NCBI GenBank assembly: GCA_022822265.1
Contig: JAJECA010000003.1
Location: forward strand, 62,001 to 126,000
Source of the DNA: Acidimicrobiia bacterium
Lineage (GTDB): Bacteria; Actinomycetota; Acidimicrobiia; Acidimicrobiales; Bin134
Length of the DNA stretch: 64,000 bases
Direction: 5' to 3'
This document shows positions 51,402-58,941 of the stretch, in pieces; position 1 is the first letter of the stretch; every line of letters starts with the position of its first letter. The notes beneath the pieces were generated by a model, which saw only the letters and a program-made list of their open reading frames with translations, was not told where the DNA came from and did no database searches. Position numbers and translations under genes: made by a program.

Positions 51402-52193
51402 CTATCCGCGAGATGCGGGGCTGGGCAGGGACCACTCCTTGGTTTGGAGCGTGTCGAGATCCAATAAGACGACCGCCTGGTCGGTGCCGTCGCAGTCGAG
51501 GCCGACCACGGTGGTTCCGTTGCGCTCGATGGTGTAGGCGTGGTGCCAGTGGCCGTGGACGACGAGTTTGGGCCGTATCGCCTCGGCAACCGTCGCTAGC
51601 AGCGACTGCACCTGCGCGGATGCGCGGGCGTCGGCCTCGGGCAGGTTGCGGCCCCGCAGCTCATAGCCCAGCGCCGGGTAGTCGTGGCACAACAGCACAT
51701 CGGCCGGCCCGCCGTCAATGGCCCGCTGGGCGTCTGCCGGGGTGGGGGCTTCTTCGGCGGGGAATAGGTCATAGCCCGGAGTGCGGACGCCGTGGTCGAT
51801 GCTGTAAGCGCCGCCCAGAGCCCGGAACCGCACCCCGTGCCACTCCCACCCGCAGCCCCGCGGCAGGTACCACAGGCTCGGGTACATCTCCACCGGATCG
51901 GCGGGGCCGCCTTTGGGGTTCCGGAACGAGGTGTGGAAGCGCAGGTGCTCGTGGTTCTCGTGGTTCCCGTCCAAAAAGCACACCGTCACCCCCGCGACCG
52001 CCGCAGCCGTTGACACATACTTGGCGAACCCCTTCTGGGGCCACCATCCGAAGTCGCCGAGCTGCACAACCACGTCCACCCCCTCAGCGCCCAGCGCCCG
52101 GACCACACTGGCCGTCCACACCGCATTGAAGTGCGTGTCGCCAACCAGCCCGATCTGCTTGCCCGCCGGAGCGGGAAGAACACCAGAAACCAC
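51402..52193 (-). CDS. Calcineurin-like metallophosphoesterase 2
   Basis: A 263-residue phosphoesterase with IGLVGDTHF (metal-1 Asp/His), VVVQLGDFGWW, CFLDGNHENHEH, LLCHDYP and LVVHGHWHHAY in order, the full binuclear metal set. It is unlike the smaller 21984 enzyme in its GDTH start. GTG 52193 is chosen: AAAGGGG precedes it. It is convergent with ParA-like gene 1 and transcribed against the surrounding block, so it may be an inserted gene. Confidence 0.85.
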   Translation of the reverse strand: MVSGVLPAPAGKQIGLVGDTHFNAVWTASVVRALGAEGVDVVVQLGDFGWWPQKGFAKYVSTAAAVAGVTVCFLDGNHENHEHLRFHTSFRNPKGGPADPVEMYPSLWYLPRGCGWEWHGVRFRALGGAYSIDHGVRTPGYDLFPAEEAPTPADAQRAIDGGPADVLLCHDYPALGYELRGRNLPEADARASAQVQSLLATVAEAIRPKLVVHGHWHHAYTIERNGTTVVGLDCDGTDQAVVLLDLDTLQTKEWSLPSPASRG

Positions 52194-52404
52194 GACTCGC
52201 CCCTTTCGACCTCCCCTCCACAACTACCAGCCCCGCAACCGTTTCAGGCACCCAATTTCCGGGGGGTAGCCATAGGTCAGCCGGGTGGTCGGGCTGTGTT
52301 CTGTGTTCTTGTTCCACTGCGCTGTGGCCCTGGAGCCGGTCTAGTGGGATGCCGCAATGCGCGCCTGGGGCCCATTGCCGGGTGATTCGTAGGGCGCGAT
52401 CCGG

Positions 52405-52470
52405 GTTGCGACCGGTGGGTTGGGGGGTTGCGACCGGTTGCGACCGGTGGGGGGTTGCAGGGTGGCGGGC
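52405..52470 (+). promoter_or_regulatory. TTGCGACCGG-type promoter with three units
   Basis: TTGCGA begins at 52406, 52428 and 52438; the last two are 10 bp apart. GGGTGG lies at 52460 and ATG 52471 follows 33 nt after the third unit. The two genes 52471 and 53473 probably share it. Confidence 0.78.
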
Positions 52471-53406
52471 ATGGAAACTTCAATTTGTGCTTGGGCTCCG
52501 TGGTGGCCTGCTGAGAAGACTCGGCGGTTCTTGTCGGAGGTGGAGGAGGTGGTGGGCGCCCGATTCGGCGAGTTCGAGCTCGACGAGGCTGAGGGCACCG
52601 TCACCGTGTCGGAATTGGATTGCGTGCTGGGCTTGTCGAATCTGGCCCAGATGTGCCGGTCTGTTGATCCTGAGGACTGGCGGATGCTGGTCTACTCGCA
52701 TATGGCCCGCCTCGACGACTTCGCCCCGGAGGTTCTGTCGGAGCTGATAGGGGACTTTGAGAGGGTCAAGGGCGATCTGCGGGTGCGGGTGGTGTCTCCT
52801 AACCATCTCGAACACATAGACCCGGTGGGCGACCAGTTGCCTTTGGGCATGTTCGCCTGTTTGTCAGTCGCTTTGGAGGGCGCGACGATGCCGGTGGACC
52901 GCGGCCATTTCGACCAGTGGGGCCAAGACCAGGACGAGGTGATGACGGCGGCTCTGGCGAACACGGTGGCGGCCAAGGAGGTCGTCTCCACGGAGATCGA
53001 GGAGATGAAGGGGCAGTTCAAGGTGTTCACGGGCGATTCTTTGTTCACGTCGGCGCTGATGCTGGGCTCGGCGGACGCGATGCCCGAGGTGGGCCCTTGG
53101 GGGGCGGTGGTGACGGTGCCGACGGCCCGCGATTTGCTGGTTTGCCATGTGGATGCGTCCGAGGAGTTCGTGAACAACTCAGCGGCGATGCTGGCCATCA
53201 GCTACACCCGCTATCTGGCCGGGCCGAACTCGGTGTCCCCGAACGCTTTGTGGTGGCGTCCCGGCGAGCCGCTGGAGGCGTTCGCCCGCCTCGACAATGC
53301 GTCTTTCGAGCTGGCCGCCCCGCCGGAGCTTCGCGACTACCTCAGCAGCGTTCTCAACGCCGGTGTGGAGCGCTCGCAGTCCAGGGCCGAGGGCATCGAC
53401 CTGTAG
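52471..53406 (+). CDS. Unknown protein sharing a domain with ParA-like 1
   Basis: A 311-residue protein. Its N-terminus (TRRFLSEVEEVVGARFGEFE, LDEAEGTVTVSELDCVLGL, VDPEDWRMLVYSHMARL) matches the extra C-terminal domain of the first ParA-like ATPase. The rest (PLGMFACLSVALEG, GPWGAVVTVPTARDLLVCHV, LAISYTRYLAGPNSVSPNAL, WWRPGEPLEAF) resembles DUF1444/YtpQ-like proteins. The start is set by the conserved promoter at 33-nt spacing. It may bind the same partner as ParA-like 1. Confidence 0.7.
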   Translation: METSICAWAPWWPAEKTRRFLSEVEEVVGARFGEFELDEAEGTVTVSELDCVLGLSNLAQMCRSVDPEDWRMLVYSHMARLDDFAPEVLSELIGDFERVKGDLRVRVVSPNHLEHIDPVGDQLPLGMFACLSVALEGATMPVDRGHFDQWGQDQDEVMTAALANTVAAKEVVSTEIEEMKGQFKVFTGDSLFTSALMLGSADAMPEVGPWGAVVTVPTARDLLVCHVDASEEFVNNSAAMLAISYTRYLAGPNSVSPNALWWRPGEPLEAFARLDNASFELAAPPELRDYLSSVLNAGVERSQSRAEGIDL

Positions 53407-53472
53407 AGCCCTCTGGGTGCTTGAGGGCGAGAAGCGGCGTCCGCTTGCTGGCCTGGTGATGGGAGGGTTGCG

Positions 53473-54210
53473 GTGAGCTGGGCCGCGGCGGAGCTGGGCC
53501 GCATTTGCAGAGTTGCAGAGCGCGCCGGGCAGCCGGCCGACGCCGGTGATCTGGCCGAGGCGGGGGCCGAGGCGTCGGCTGCGGCGTGTGATTGGATGGC
53601 GATGGCCGCGGAGAGGGCCTCTGAGTGGGCGGCGGACCCGGCGAGGGACGAAGAGTGGGACCGGGCGGTGGAGAGGCTGGCTCGGCTCAAGCCGTTTCCG
53701 ATCTGGCGGACCCTCTCCGGCGGGCTGTGGGTGCACCGGGCCAAAGTTGAGAGGTGCTCCGGGGCGATTCTGGCCGAGGAGGCAGTCGACAGGCCGCTTC
53801 GCGCCAGGGGCGCTTCGGTGGCGCTGCTGGCGACGGCGGTGGCGAAGGTGGGCGCCGCGGCCAACCAGTCGCTGATCCGCGGTCGGCTCCCTGCCCCGTT
53901 CAACGAGCTGCCCGTGCTGCGAAAGGCTCTGGTGGCCCCTCCGGGGTCCGAGCTGGCTGGCCGTTTGGCCGCCGAGGAGCGGCTGGCGGCTGATGTGGCC
54001 GGGGTCAGGGCCGAGATGGCGGTGTCGGCCACGGTGAAGGCCGCCCAGCTCATGTGGTCGGCGGCGATGGCGCTCGAGAGCGGCTTGGGGGCCGAGACCG
54101 CCTTGGAGCAGGCCGAGGCCGCTCGCCGCCACGCCGAGCTCATAGGACTGCTGGACCGGCTGATGGAGCCCGCCGCAGTGCAGCCCGCCCTGTTCGACTG
54201 CGGAATGTGA
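53473..54210 (+). CDS. Unknown helical protein
   Basis: A 245-residue protein that is nearly all helical and Ala-rich (ELGRICRVAERAGQPADAGD, ALESGLGAETALEQAEAARR). It has one less helical centre (LARLKPFPIWRTLSGGLWVH) and no membrane segment or metal motif. GTG 53473 follows GGGAGGG at 6-7 nt. It sits between the domain-sharing gene and ParA-like 2. No family is recognised. Confidence 0.6.
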   Translation: MSWAAAELGRICRVAERAGQPADAGDLAEAGAEASAAACDWMAMAAERASEWAADPARDEEWDRAVERLARLKPFPIWRTLSGGLWVHRAKVERCSGAILAEEAVDRPLRARGASVALLATAVAKVGAAANQSLIRGRLPAPFNELPVLRKALVAPPGSELAGRLAAEERLAADVAGVRAEMAVSATVKAAQLMWSAAMALESGLGAETALEQAEAARRHAELIGLLDRLMEPAAVQPALFDCGM

Positions 54211-54224
54211 CGGCGCGGCAGCGG

Positions 54225-54260
54225 CCGCGACCGGTTGCGACCGGTTGGGCGGGCGACAGT
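54225..54260 (+). promoter_or_regulatory. TTGCGACCGG-type promoter of ParA-like 2
   Basis: CCGCGACCGG at 54225 and TTGCGACCGG at 54235 are 10 bp apart and lead to GACAGTGTGG. The gene itself starts about 76 nt after the second unit, so a leader of about 50 nt is expected here. Confidence 0.65.
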
Positions 54261-54317
54261 GTGGCTGATTTTGACCCAGACCGGCTCCGGGCCGGAGAGG
54301 GGGAGTTGAGGTGTTGA
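54261..54317 (+). CDS. Possible 18-residue leader ORF overlapping ParA-like 2
   Basis: GTG 54261 opens a short frame whose TGA (54315-54317) overlaps the ParA-like start GTG 54311 by seven bases. In the homologous leader of ParA-like 3 a one-base difference makes the same stretch continuous with the gene. It is either a coupled leader peptide or an untranslated leader that happens to be open. Confidence 0.3.
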   Translation: MADFDPDRLRAGEGELRC

Positions 54318-55033
54318 TTTCAATGTGGTCGCTCAAGGGCGGCCAGGGAACATCGGTCGTCGCCGCGATGGCCGCGGTGCGGGCGGCGCAGGACCACAGC
54401 CGAAGAGTGCGGCTGGTGGACTTGGGCCGCGACCAGCCGGCGATTTTCGGCACAGCCGTGGCATCGGATTCCTGGTTGTGCCGTTGGACGCAAAGCGGCC
54501 TGGGCGCCGATGCTCTGGACCGCGCGCTGGTGGAGCTGACCCCAAACCTGTCGCTCCTGCCCCGCGGCGACGGGCCGTTCAACCCGGAGCGGACCGGCGA
54601 GCTCGTCGAGTGGCTCAAAGCCGACGACACCACAACCATCGTGGATGTGGGCACGTTGCACCGCGACCGGGAGGAGGATTTCGCCGGCAGCGTCCACCAC
54701 AGGATCATCGCCGGGTCCGACCAGTCGATTCTGGTGACCCGTGCCTGTTATCTGGCGCTGCGCCGCGCTGTGAACCCGCCGGTGCGGCCCACCGGGGTGG
54801 TGCTGGTGGCCGAGGAGGGCCACGTGCTGACCGCCGGGGACTGCGAGGGGTTCATCGGAACGCCGGTGGTAGCCGCCGTCGCCGTAGACCCCGACATCGC
54901 CCGGGCAGTGGACAGCGGGATGCTGCGCACCAGGGTGCCCAAACAGGCCCTGGGGTCGCTGGACGCGCTGGCAGAAGACCAACAGTCCCGCGACCAGGGC
55001 CGCGACCGCGCGACAGGCGTCGAGCTGGACTGA
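54311..55033 (+). CDS. ParA/MinD-like ATPase 2
   Basis: A 240-residue ParA-like ATPase without the extra domain of ParA-like 1. SMWSLKGGQGTSVVAAMAAV gives the deviant Walker A; LVDLGRDQPAIFG and TIVDVGTLHRD are the next two nucleotide motifs; LVTRACYLALRRAVNPPVRP and TPVVAAVAVDPDIARAV close the fold. It is highly similar to ParA-like 3, so they arose by duplication. GTG 54311 follows GAGAGGGGGAG. The high copy number of such ATPases on one element is unusual. Confidence 0.82.
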   Translation: MLISMWSLKGGQGTSVVAAMAAVRAAQDHSRRVRLVDLGRDQPAIFGTAVASDSWLCRWTQSGLGADALDRALVELTPNLSLLPRGDGPFNPERTGELVEWLKADDTTTIVDVGTLHRDREEDFAGSVHHRIIAGSDQSILVTRACYLALRRAVNPPVRPTGVVLVAEEGHVLTAGDCEGFIGTPVVAAVAVDPDIARAVDSGMLRTRVPKQALGSLDALAEDQQSRDQGRDRATGVELD

Positions 55034-55062
55034 GCAGGCCCCAGACCGCGGTCCCGGCAGGA

Positions 55063-55120
55063 TTGCGACCGGCGGGGCGGGCGGTTGCGACCGGTTGCGA
55101 CCGGTGGGGCAGGCGACAGT
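55063..55120 (+). promoter_or_regulatory. TTGCGACCGG-type promoter of ParA-like 3
   Basis: Units start at 55063, 55085 and 55095; the last two are 10 bp apart and are followed by GCGACAGTGTGGCC. The ParA-like start lies 77 nt after the third unit, as at ParA-like 2. Confidence 0.7.
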
Positions 55121-55171
55121 GTGGCCGCTTGTTGGCTTCAACCGGCTGCGGGCCGGGGAAGGAGAGTTGTG

Positions 55172-55888
55172 ATGTTGATTTCAATGTGGTCGGTCAAAGG
55201 CGGCCAGGGAACGTCGGTCACCGCGGCGCTGGCCGCTTTGCGGGCATCCCACGAAAGCGACGAACCGGTGCGGCTGGTGGACTTGGGCCGGGACCAGGGG
55301 GCGATCTTCGGCGCATCAGAGGTAGGCGATGCCGGGCTTGGCCGGTGGACCCAGAGCGATCTGGGCACTGATGTGCTGGAGCGGGAGATGGAGGAGCTGT
55401 CGCCGAACCTGTTGCTTCTGCCCAAAGGCAGCTTGATGCTCAACCCGAGGCGGGCCGACGAGCTCATCGAGTGGCTCAAAGCCGCCAACACCACAACCAT
55501 CGTCGACGTGGGCACGTTGCACAGCGACCAGGCCGAGAGCTTCGCGGACAGTCTCCACCACAGGATCATCGCCGAGTCCGACCAGTCGATCATGGTGACA
55601 CGTGCCTGCTATCTGGCGCTGCGCCGCACGGTGAGCCTGCCGGTGCGGCCCACCGGGGTGGTGCTGGTGGCCGAGGCGGGCCGGGCGCTGACCCGCAGCG
55701 ACTGCGAGCGGGCCATCGGTGCGCCGGTGGTGGGCACCGTGGCCATCGACCCCGACACCGCCCGGGCGGTGGACGCCGGGATGCTGCGCACCAGGGTTCC
55801 CAACCAGGCCCTGAAAGCGCTGAGCGTGCTGGTGGACAACGACCTGTCCCGCGCCCGCGACAACGCGCCGGGCGTCGAGCTGGACTGA
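55172..55888 (+). CDS. ParA/MinD-like ATPase 3
   Basis: A 238-residue close paralogue of ParA-like 2: SMWSVKGGQGTSVTAALAAL, LVDLGRDQGAIFG, TIVDVGTLHSD, VTRACYLALRRTVSLPVRP, and the same AVDAGMLRTRVPNQA ending. ATG 55172 (or GTG 55169) follows GGAAGGAGA, the best ribosome-binding site. A longer in-frame start at GTG 55121 exists within the promoter leader. The two copies share their promoter as well as their coding region, so the duplication included the operator. Confidence 0.83.
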   Translation: MLISMWSVKGGQGTSVTAALAALRASHESDEPVRLVDLGRDQGAIFGASEVGDAGLGRWTQSDLGTDVLEREMEELSPNLLLLPKGSLMLNPRRADELIEWLKAANTTTIVDVGTLHSDQAESFADSLHHRIIAESDQSIMVTRACYLALRRTVSLPVRPTGVVLVAEAGRALTRSDCERAIGAPVVGTVAIDPDTARAVDAGMLRTRVPNQALKALSVLVDNDLSRARDNAPGVELD

Positions 55889-55916
55889 GCAGGCCGCAGA
55901 CCAAAGCCCCGCAACG

Positions 55917-55981
55917 GTTGCGACCGGTCGCCCGTGAGTTGCGACCGGCTGCGACCGGTGGGCTGAGAGAAGGTGACAGCC
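55917..55981 (+). promoter_or_regulatory. TTGCGACCGG-type promoter, leaderless 55982 gene
   Basis: Units begin at 55918, 55939 and 55949 (CTGCGA). AGGTGA lies 16 bp after the last, and ATG 55982 follows 33 nt from CTGCGA. Confidence 0.75.
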
Positions 55982-56428
55982 ATGAAGAGCGCATCTGTGA
56001 ACCCGAACCCTCCGGCGGCACCCCGCCGGTTGTCCCACCTCCACGTGGTGCCCGACTCGGGCACAGCAGCCGCCACCCCGGACGCGGTGCGGCTGCGGCC
56101 CGCGGGCACCCCGGTGCCCGACGGGTGGCGGTCGGTGACCGTGGCCGCCGCGGCCGACGAGCACGGCATCCACCAGCCGAGCTGGGAGGTCCATTTCGAC
56201 ACCGAGGTCATCGCCCGCCTGGTGCGTGGCGAGCCGGTGTCCGACGAGGTGGCCCAGGCCATGGTCGACGACGACTGGGAAGAAGTGCTCCAAGACCGGC
56301 CCGACGGCGCACCACAGAACGTCTCGTTCTGGGTGCAGCGCACCGACGCCCCATCGCTGGTCGCAGAGCGAGAGCGGTCCCGGCTGCTGCACCCCTCCAA
56401 CACCGACGGCATAGAAGTCGGCTTCTAA
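55982..56428 (+). CDS. Unknown protein after the ParA-like genes
   Basis: A 148-residue protein. The first 45 residues are Pro/Ala-rich; the rest is an ordered acidic part (WRSVTVAAAADEHGI, WEVHFDTEVIARLVRGEPVS, DEVAQAMVDDDWEEVLQDRP, NVSFWVQRTD). There is no membrane segment or metal motif. The start is fixed by the conserved leaderless spacing, and the gene ends in a strong terminator. No family is recognised. Confidence 0.65.
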   Translation: MKSASVNPNPPAAPRRLSHLHVVPDSGTAAATPDAVRLRPAGTPVPDGWRSVTVAAAADEHGIHQPSWEVHFDTEVIARLVRGEPVSDEVAQAMVDDDWEEVLQDRPDGAPQNVSFWVQRTDAPSLVAERERSRLLHPSNTDGIEVGF

Positions 56429-56466
56429 CCGAGCCCGCACAACACCGCACCCCCGCCGCGGGCAGC

Positions 56467-56502
56467 ACAGCGGGGACGGCGCTTCGGTGCCGTCCCCGCT
56501 GT
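56467..56502. terminator. Strong hairpin with UUCG-type loop
   Basis: ACAGCGGGGACGGC pairs with GCCGTCCCCGCTGT (14 bp, perfect) around GCTTCGGT, which closes further as C(UUCG)G. It lies between convergent genes, so it can end both transcripts. There is no T tract. Confidence 0.75.
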
Positions 56503-56547
56503 CGCGTCCGGTCGAGGAGCGGCGGCTTTGGCCACCCCCTGGTGGTG

Positions 56548-56889
56548 CTATTGGCCGGCAGTGCCGCTGATGGCGGCGAGCCTCGTGGCCAGGGCTGGAA
56601 TATCCCGGGTGATGGTGTCCCACAAGATGTCGGAGTCTGCGACGAAGTATTCGTGGGCCAGCTTGTTGCGAAGGGACTTGGCCTGCCGCACGGGAAGATC
56701 GCGATGGCGGGCGACGAACTCGGCTGAGAGCCCGTCGAGCGCCTCCCCGATGACCGTGAGGTTGTAGTTCGCGGCGTCTCTGGCGACCCAGTCTTCGTCG
56801 TATGAGGATCGGCCCCGGGCCGCTATCTCGGCGAGCCGGCCACAAGCCTCGAGGATGTCTTGTATCCGCTCATCGTCTCTTCGGGTCAC
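56548..56889 (-). CDS. hepT: HepT-type HEPN ribonuclease toxin
   Basis: A 113-residue HEPN protein. DERIQDILEACGRLAEIAAR, VARDAANYNLTVIGEALDGL and RNKLAHEYF give the family pattern, with the Rx4H ribonuclease motif and the following Tyr (AMPylation target) intact. Its GTG overlaps the MntA stop by 4 nt (GTGA), so antitoxin is made first. Standard MNT/HEPN pair: the toxin cleaves RNA until MntA AMPylates the Tyr. Confidence 0.85.
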   Translation of the reverse strand: MTRRDDERIQDILEACGRLAEIAARGRSSYDEDWVARDAANYNLTVIGEALDGLSAEFVARHRDLPVRQAKSLRNKLAHEYFVADSDILWDTITRDIPALATRLAAISGTAGQ

Positions 56890-57185
56890 AGCGGGATGGC
56901 ATCGTCGAGCATGGTGCGACAGCTCTCTCGCACACATGACCGGGGAACAACGTCGACTGGGGCCCCCAGCAGGTCTTCGAGGTCTGCCTCCAGGCCGCCG
57001 ATGTCGAACAAGGTGACGCCTTTTTCGAAGTCCACCAAGAAGTCGTAGTCGCTGTCGGGGGAGTCTTCGCCGCGGGCCACCGACCCCACCAGCGCTATGG
57101 CGCGGGCATGGTTTCGCTGGGCGGCGGCCCGGATCGCGGCCCCATACTTCACCAACACATCGTCGCGGCGGCTCACGCCTGTCAT
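56886..57185 (-). CDS. mntA: MntA-type nucleotidyltransferase antitoxin
   Basis: A 99-residue minimal nucleotidyltransferase. ALVGSVARGEDSPDSDYDFL carries the GSx10-DxD site and VDFEKG follows; GLEADLEDLLGAPVDVVP supplies the third acid. ATG 57185 gives the family's size; the longer frame upstream is out of character. It is predicted to AMPylate HepT. It lies 91 bp after the degenerate recombinase on the same strand. Confidence 0.85.
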   Translation of the reverse strand: MTGVSRRDDVLVKYGAAIRAAAQRNHARAIALVGSVARGEDSPDSDYDFLVDFEKGVTLFDIGGLEADLEDLLGAPVDVVPRSCVRESCRTMLDDAIPL

Positions 57186-57276
57186 CGTAACCCGCCCCGA
57201 CGCCAGCCGGCGCGCCCTAAAACGAAGCAGAGACCTGCTTGAAGCCGGCGAAGTCCAAGCGGCGGTTCGGGCGGTG

Positions 57277-58098
57277 TCAGCGACTTGTTTTTCTGAGGGC
57301 GAGCATTTGGGCGCGGTAGGCGTTGAGGTCTTGGGCCATGCCCAGGGCCGGGGAACTGGCGGTGATGTTGGTCGGGTCGATGTCGGCGTCTCGGGCGGCG
57401 GCTTTGATGCGGCGGGTGACGGTGTTGGGCGAGAAGTCGAAGACGCGCTGGCCGCCATCGGCGTCAGGGGGTCGTATGAGGGCAAGCGCTTGGGCGGTGA
57501 ACTCGGAGATGGGCGCGAGGTCTTGTTGGCCGGCGGTGGGGTGCGGGACGCGGACTTGGCCGCCCCCGCCGTGTTCGAACACGTCCACGTCCCCCCATCT
57601 GAGGGCGAGAATCTGGGAGCAGCGCAGGGATGCCTCGTGGGCGACGGCGATCATGGCGATGTCGATGTCGCCGCGGCGTTGGGCTTGGCCGGGAGTCTCC
57701 AATCGCCTTCCGGGCTGGTTGCGGCGAGGCTTGTGGGCGTTGTCGGCGATCTGGCGGATCTGGTGCCACCGCAGCGGGTCGGGCGGTTCGGGGGCTCTGC
57801 CTCGGTCGGCGGCCTGGCCAGCCAGCAAGTCCAGCAATCGGAGCACCTCGGGGTCGTGGGCCGGGTTGGCGCCGGGCAACTCCCGATGCCAGTGGGCCAC
57901 CGCGGAGTGGTAGGAGCGAAGGGTGCCGGGCTGCTTGTCCTGTTCGGCCAGCACGGTCAGCCACTGCTGTAGGTCGCCGGGCCGGGCGGGGAACACCGCC
58001 AACCCCCGGCCCGATGCCCACGAGCGCCAGTTCCTCTGGCCGGTGCGGTAGGCCCTGCGGGTACTCGCCGACAGCCCGGCCGCCACGCTCTCGACCAT
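57277..58098 (-). CDS. Degenerate tyrosine recombinase
   Basis: A 273-residue phage-type integrase. The N-terminal core-binding domain (RRAYRTGQRNWRSWASGRG, LRSYHSAVAHWHRELPGANP) and the first half of the catalytic domain (HEASLRCSQILALRWGDVDV, with Arg I) are normal. The second part is not: where family members have HSLR before GMAQDL, this one reads SSPALGMAQDL, and the protein ends 18 residues later without the GHW or H and normal Tyr motif. It should not be able to recombine DNA. It may be a remnant or a co-opted DNA-binding protein. Confidence 0.78.
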   Translation of the reverse strand: MVESVAAGLSASTRRAYRTGQRNWRSWASGRGLAVFPARPGDLQQWLTVLAEQDKQPGTLRSYHSAVAHWHRELPGANPAHDPEVLRLLDLLAGQAADRGRAPEPPDPLRWHQIRQIADNAHKPRRNQPGRRLETPGQAQRRGDIDIAMIAVAHEASLRCSQILALRWGDVDVFEHGGGGQVRVPHPTAGQQDLAPISEFTAQALALIRPPDADGGQRVFDFSPNTVTRRIKAAARDADIDPTNITASSPALGMAQDLNAYRAQMLALRKTSR

Positions 58099-58563
58099 CA
58101 GCCGGCCACCGGCCCCACGACGGCGGGCGGGCCAATGCCGCCGCAGCCAGCCCAGCGGCCAGCAGCGCCGCCAGGCGGGCTCGGGGCAGCAGGGCGTGGG
58201 ACTCGGGGATCCACGGCCCTTGATGTAGCGGAATGGCGCGGCTCAGGCCGAATCAGAGCGGGCGGCCACAACGGCGGGCGGGTGGCTGCTCGGGCGGTGT
58301 TGCCGCGGGGTGCGGTCGGCCGCCGGACGGCCGGAGTTCGCGGCGTCCCGCCGCGCCTTGGCATCAACGACGGGCCAAGGAGCCGGGCAGGCCGCGGCGG
58401 AGACCCTTGGGAATGCCCAGGCTGACCGGTCGCTTGTCGGGTGGGGTTTTCGGCTTGTTTGGGGGGTTTGGGGACGGTTGCGACCGGTTTGGGGGATTTG
58501 CGACCGGTGGGGTGGGGGGTTTGCGACCGGTTGCGACCGGTGGGGTTGGGGATTGTGGCGGCC
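58099..58563 (+). promoter_or_regulatory. Divergent region with four TTGCGACCGG units
   Basis: TTGCGA begins at 58478, 58498, 58521 and 58531. The last two are 10 bp apart and GTG 58564 follows 33 nt after the fourth. The upstream 370 bp has no gene. It is the densest operator array in the window and precedes the secretion operon. Confidence 0.8.
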
Positions 58564-58941
58564 GTGACTGCGAAGCCCGTTTTCCGTGCGTCTTTCGGCG
58601 ATCTGCTGCGGCAGGTGTCGGAGGTGAAGCAGAGCCTCTCGCGCCCGGCCGCCGAGCCGCCTTCGGCGGTGGAGCGTCCGGGTCGGGTGGGGGCTGATCC
58701 GTTCAGCGTGGGCGGGGTGGTCGGGCTGGCGGCTGCAGCGGCTGTCGCGGCCGGCGGGTCGATCTGCGTGGCCGACTGGCGCCTCGATGTGGAGGTTCCC
58801 CCAGCGGCGCGCCGCCGCCGGCTGCACCGGGCGGGGGGCTGCGAGGGCTGGTCGTTCGACGGCGACCGCCTGGTGCGGGACCCGGCCGGGCCGGACATCG
58901 CGGTCATCGACGGCACTTGGAAGGGAGATTTCGATGTTTGA
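58564..58941 (+). CDS. Small protein, first gene of the type IV secretion operon
   Basis: A 125-residue protein from the leaderless GTG: a basic/helical start (VFRASFGDLLRQVSEVKQSL), a linker, one hydrophobic stretch (GGVVGLAAAAAVAAGG), and a strand-rich end (WRLDVEVPPA, GWSFDGDRLV, DIAVIDGTWKGDF). It overlaps the next gene by 8 bp. No family is recognised; the position suggests a transfer accessory protein. Confidence 0.65.
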   Translation: MTAKPVFRASFGDLLRQVSEVKQSLSRPAAEPPSAVERPGRVGADPFSVGGVVGLAAAAAVAAGGSICVADWRLDVEVPPAARRRRLHRAGGCEGWSFDGDRLVRDPAGPDIAVIDGTWKGDFDV

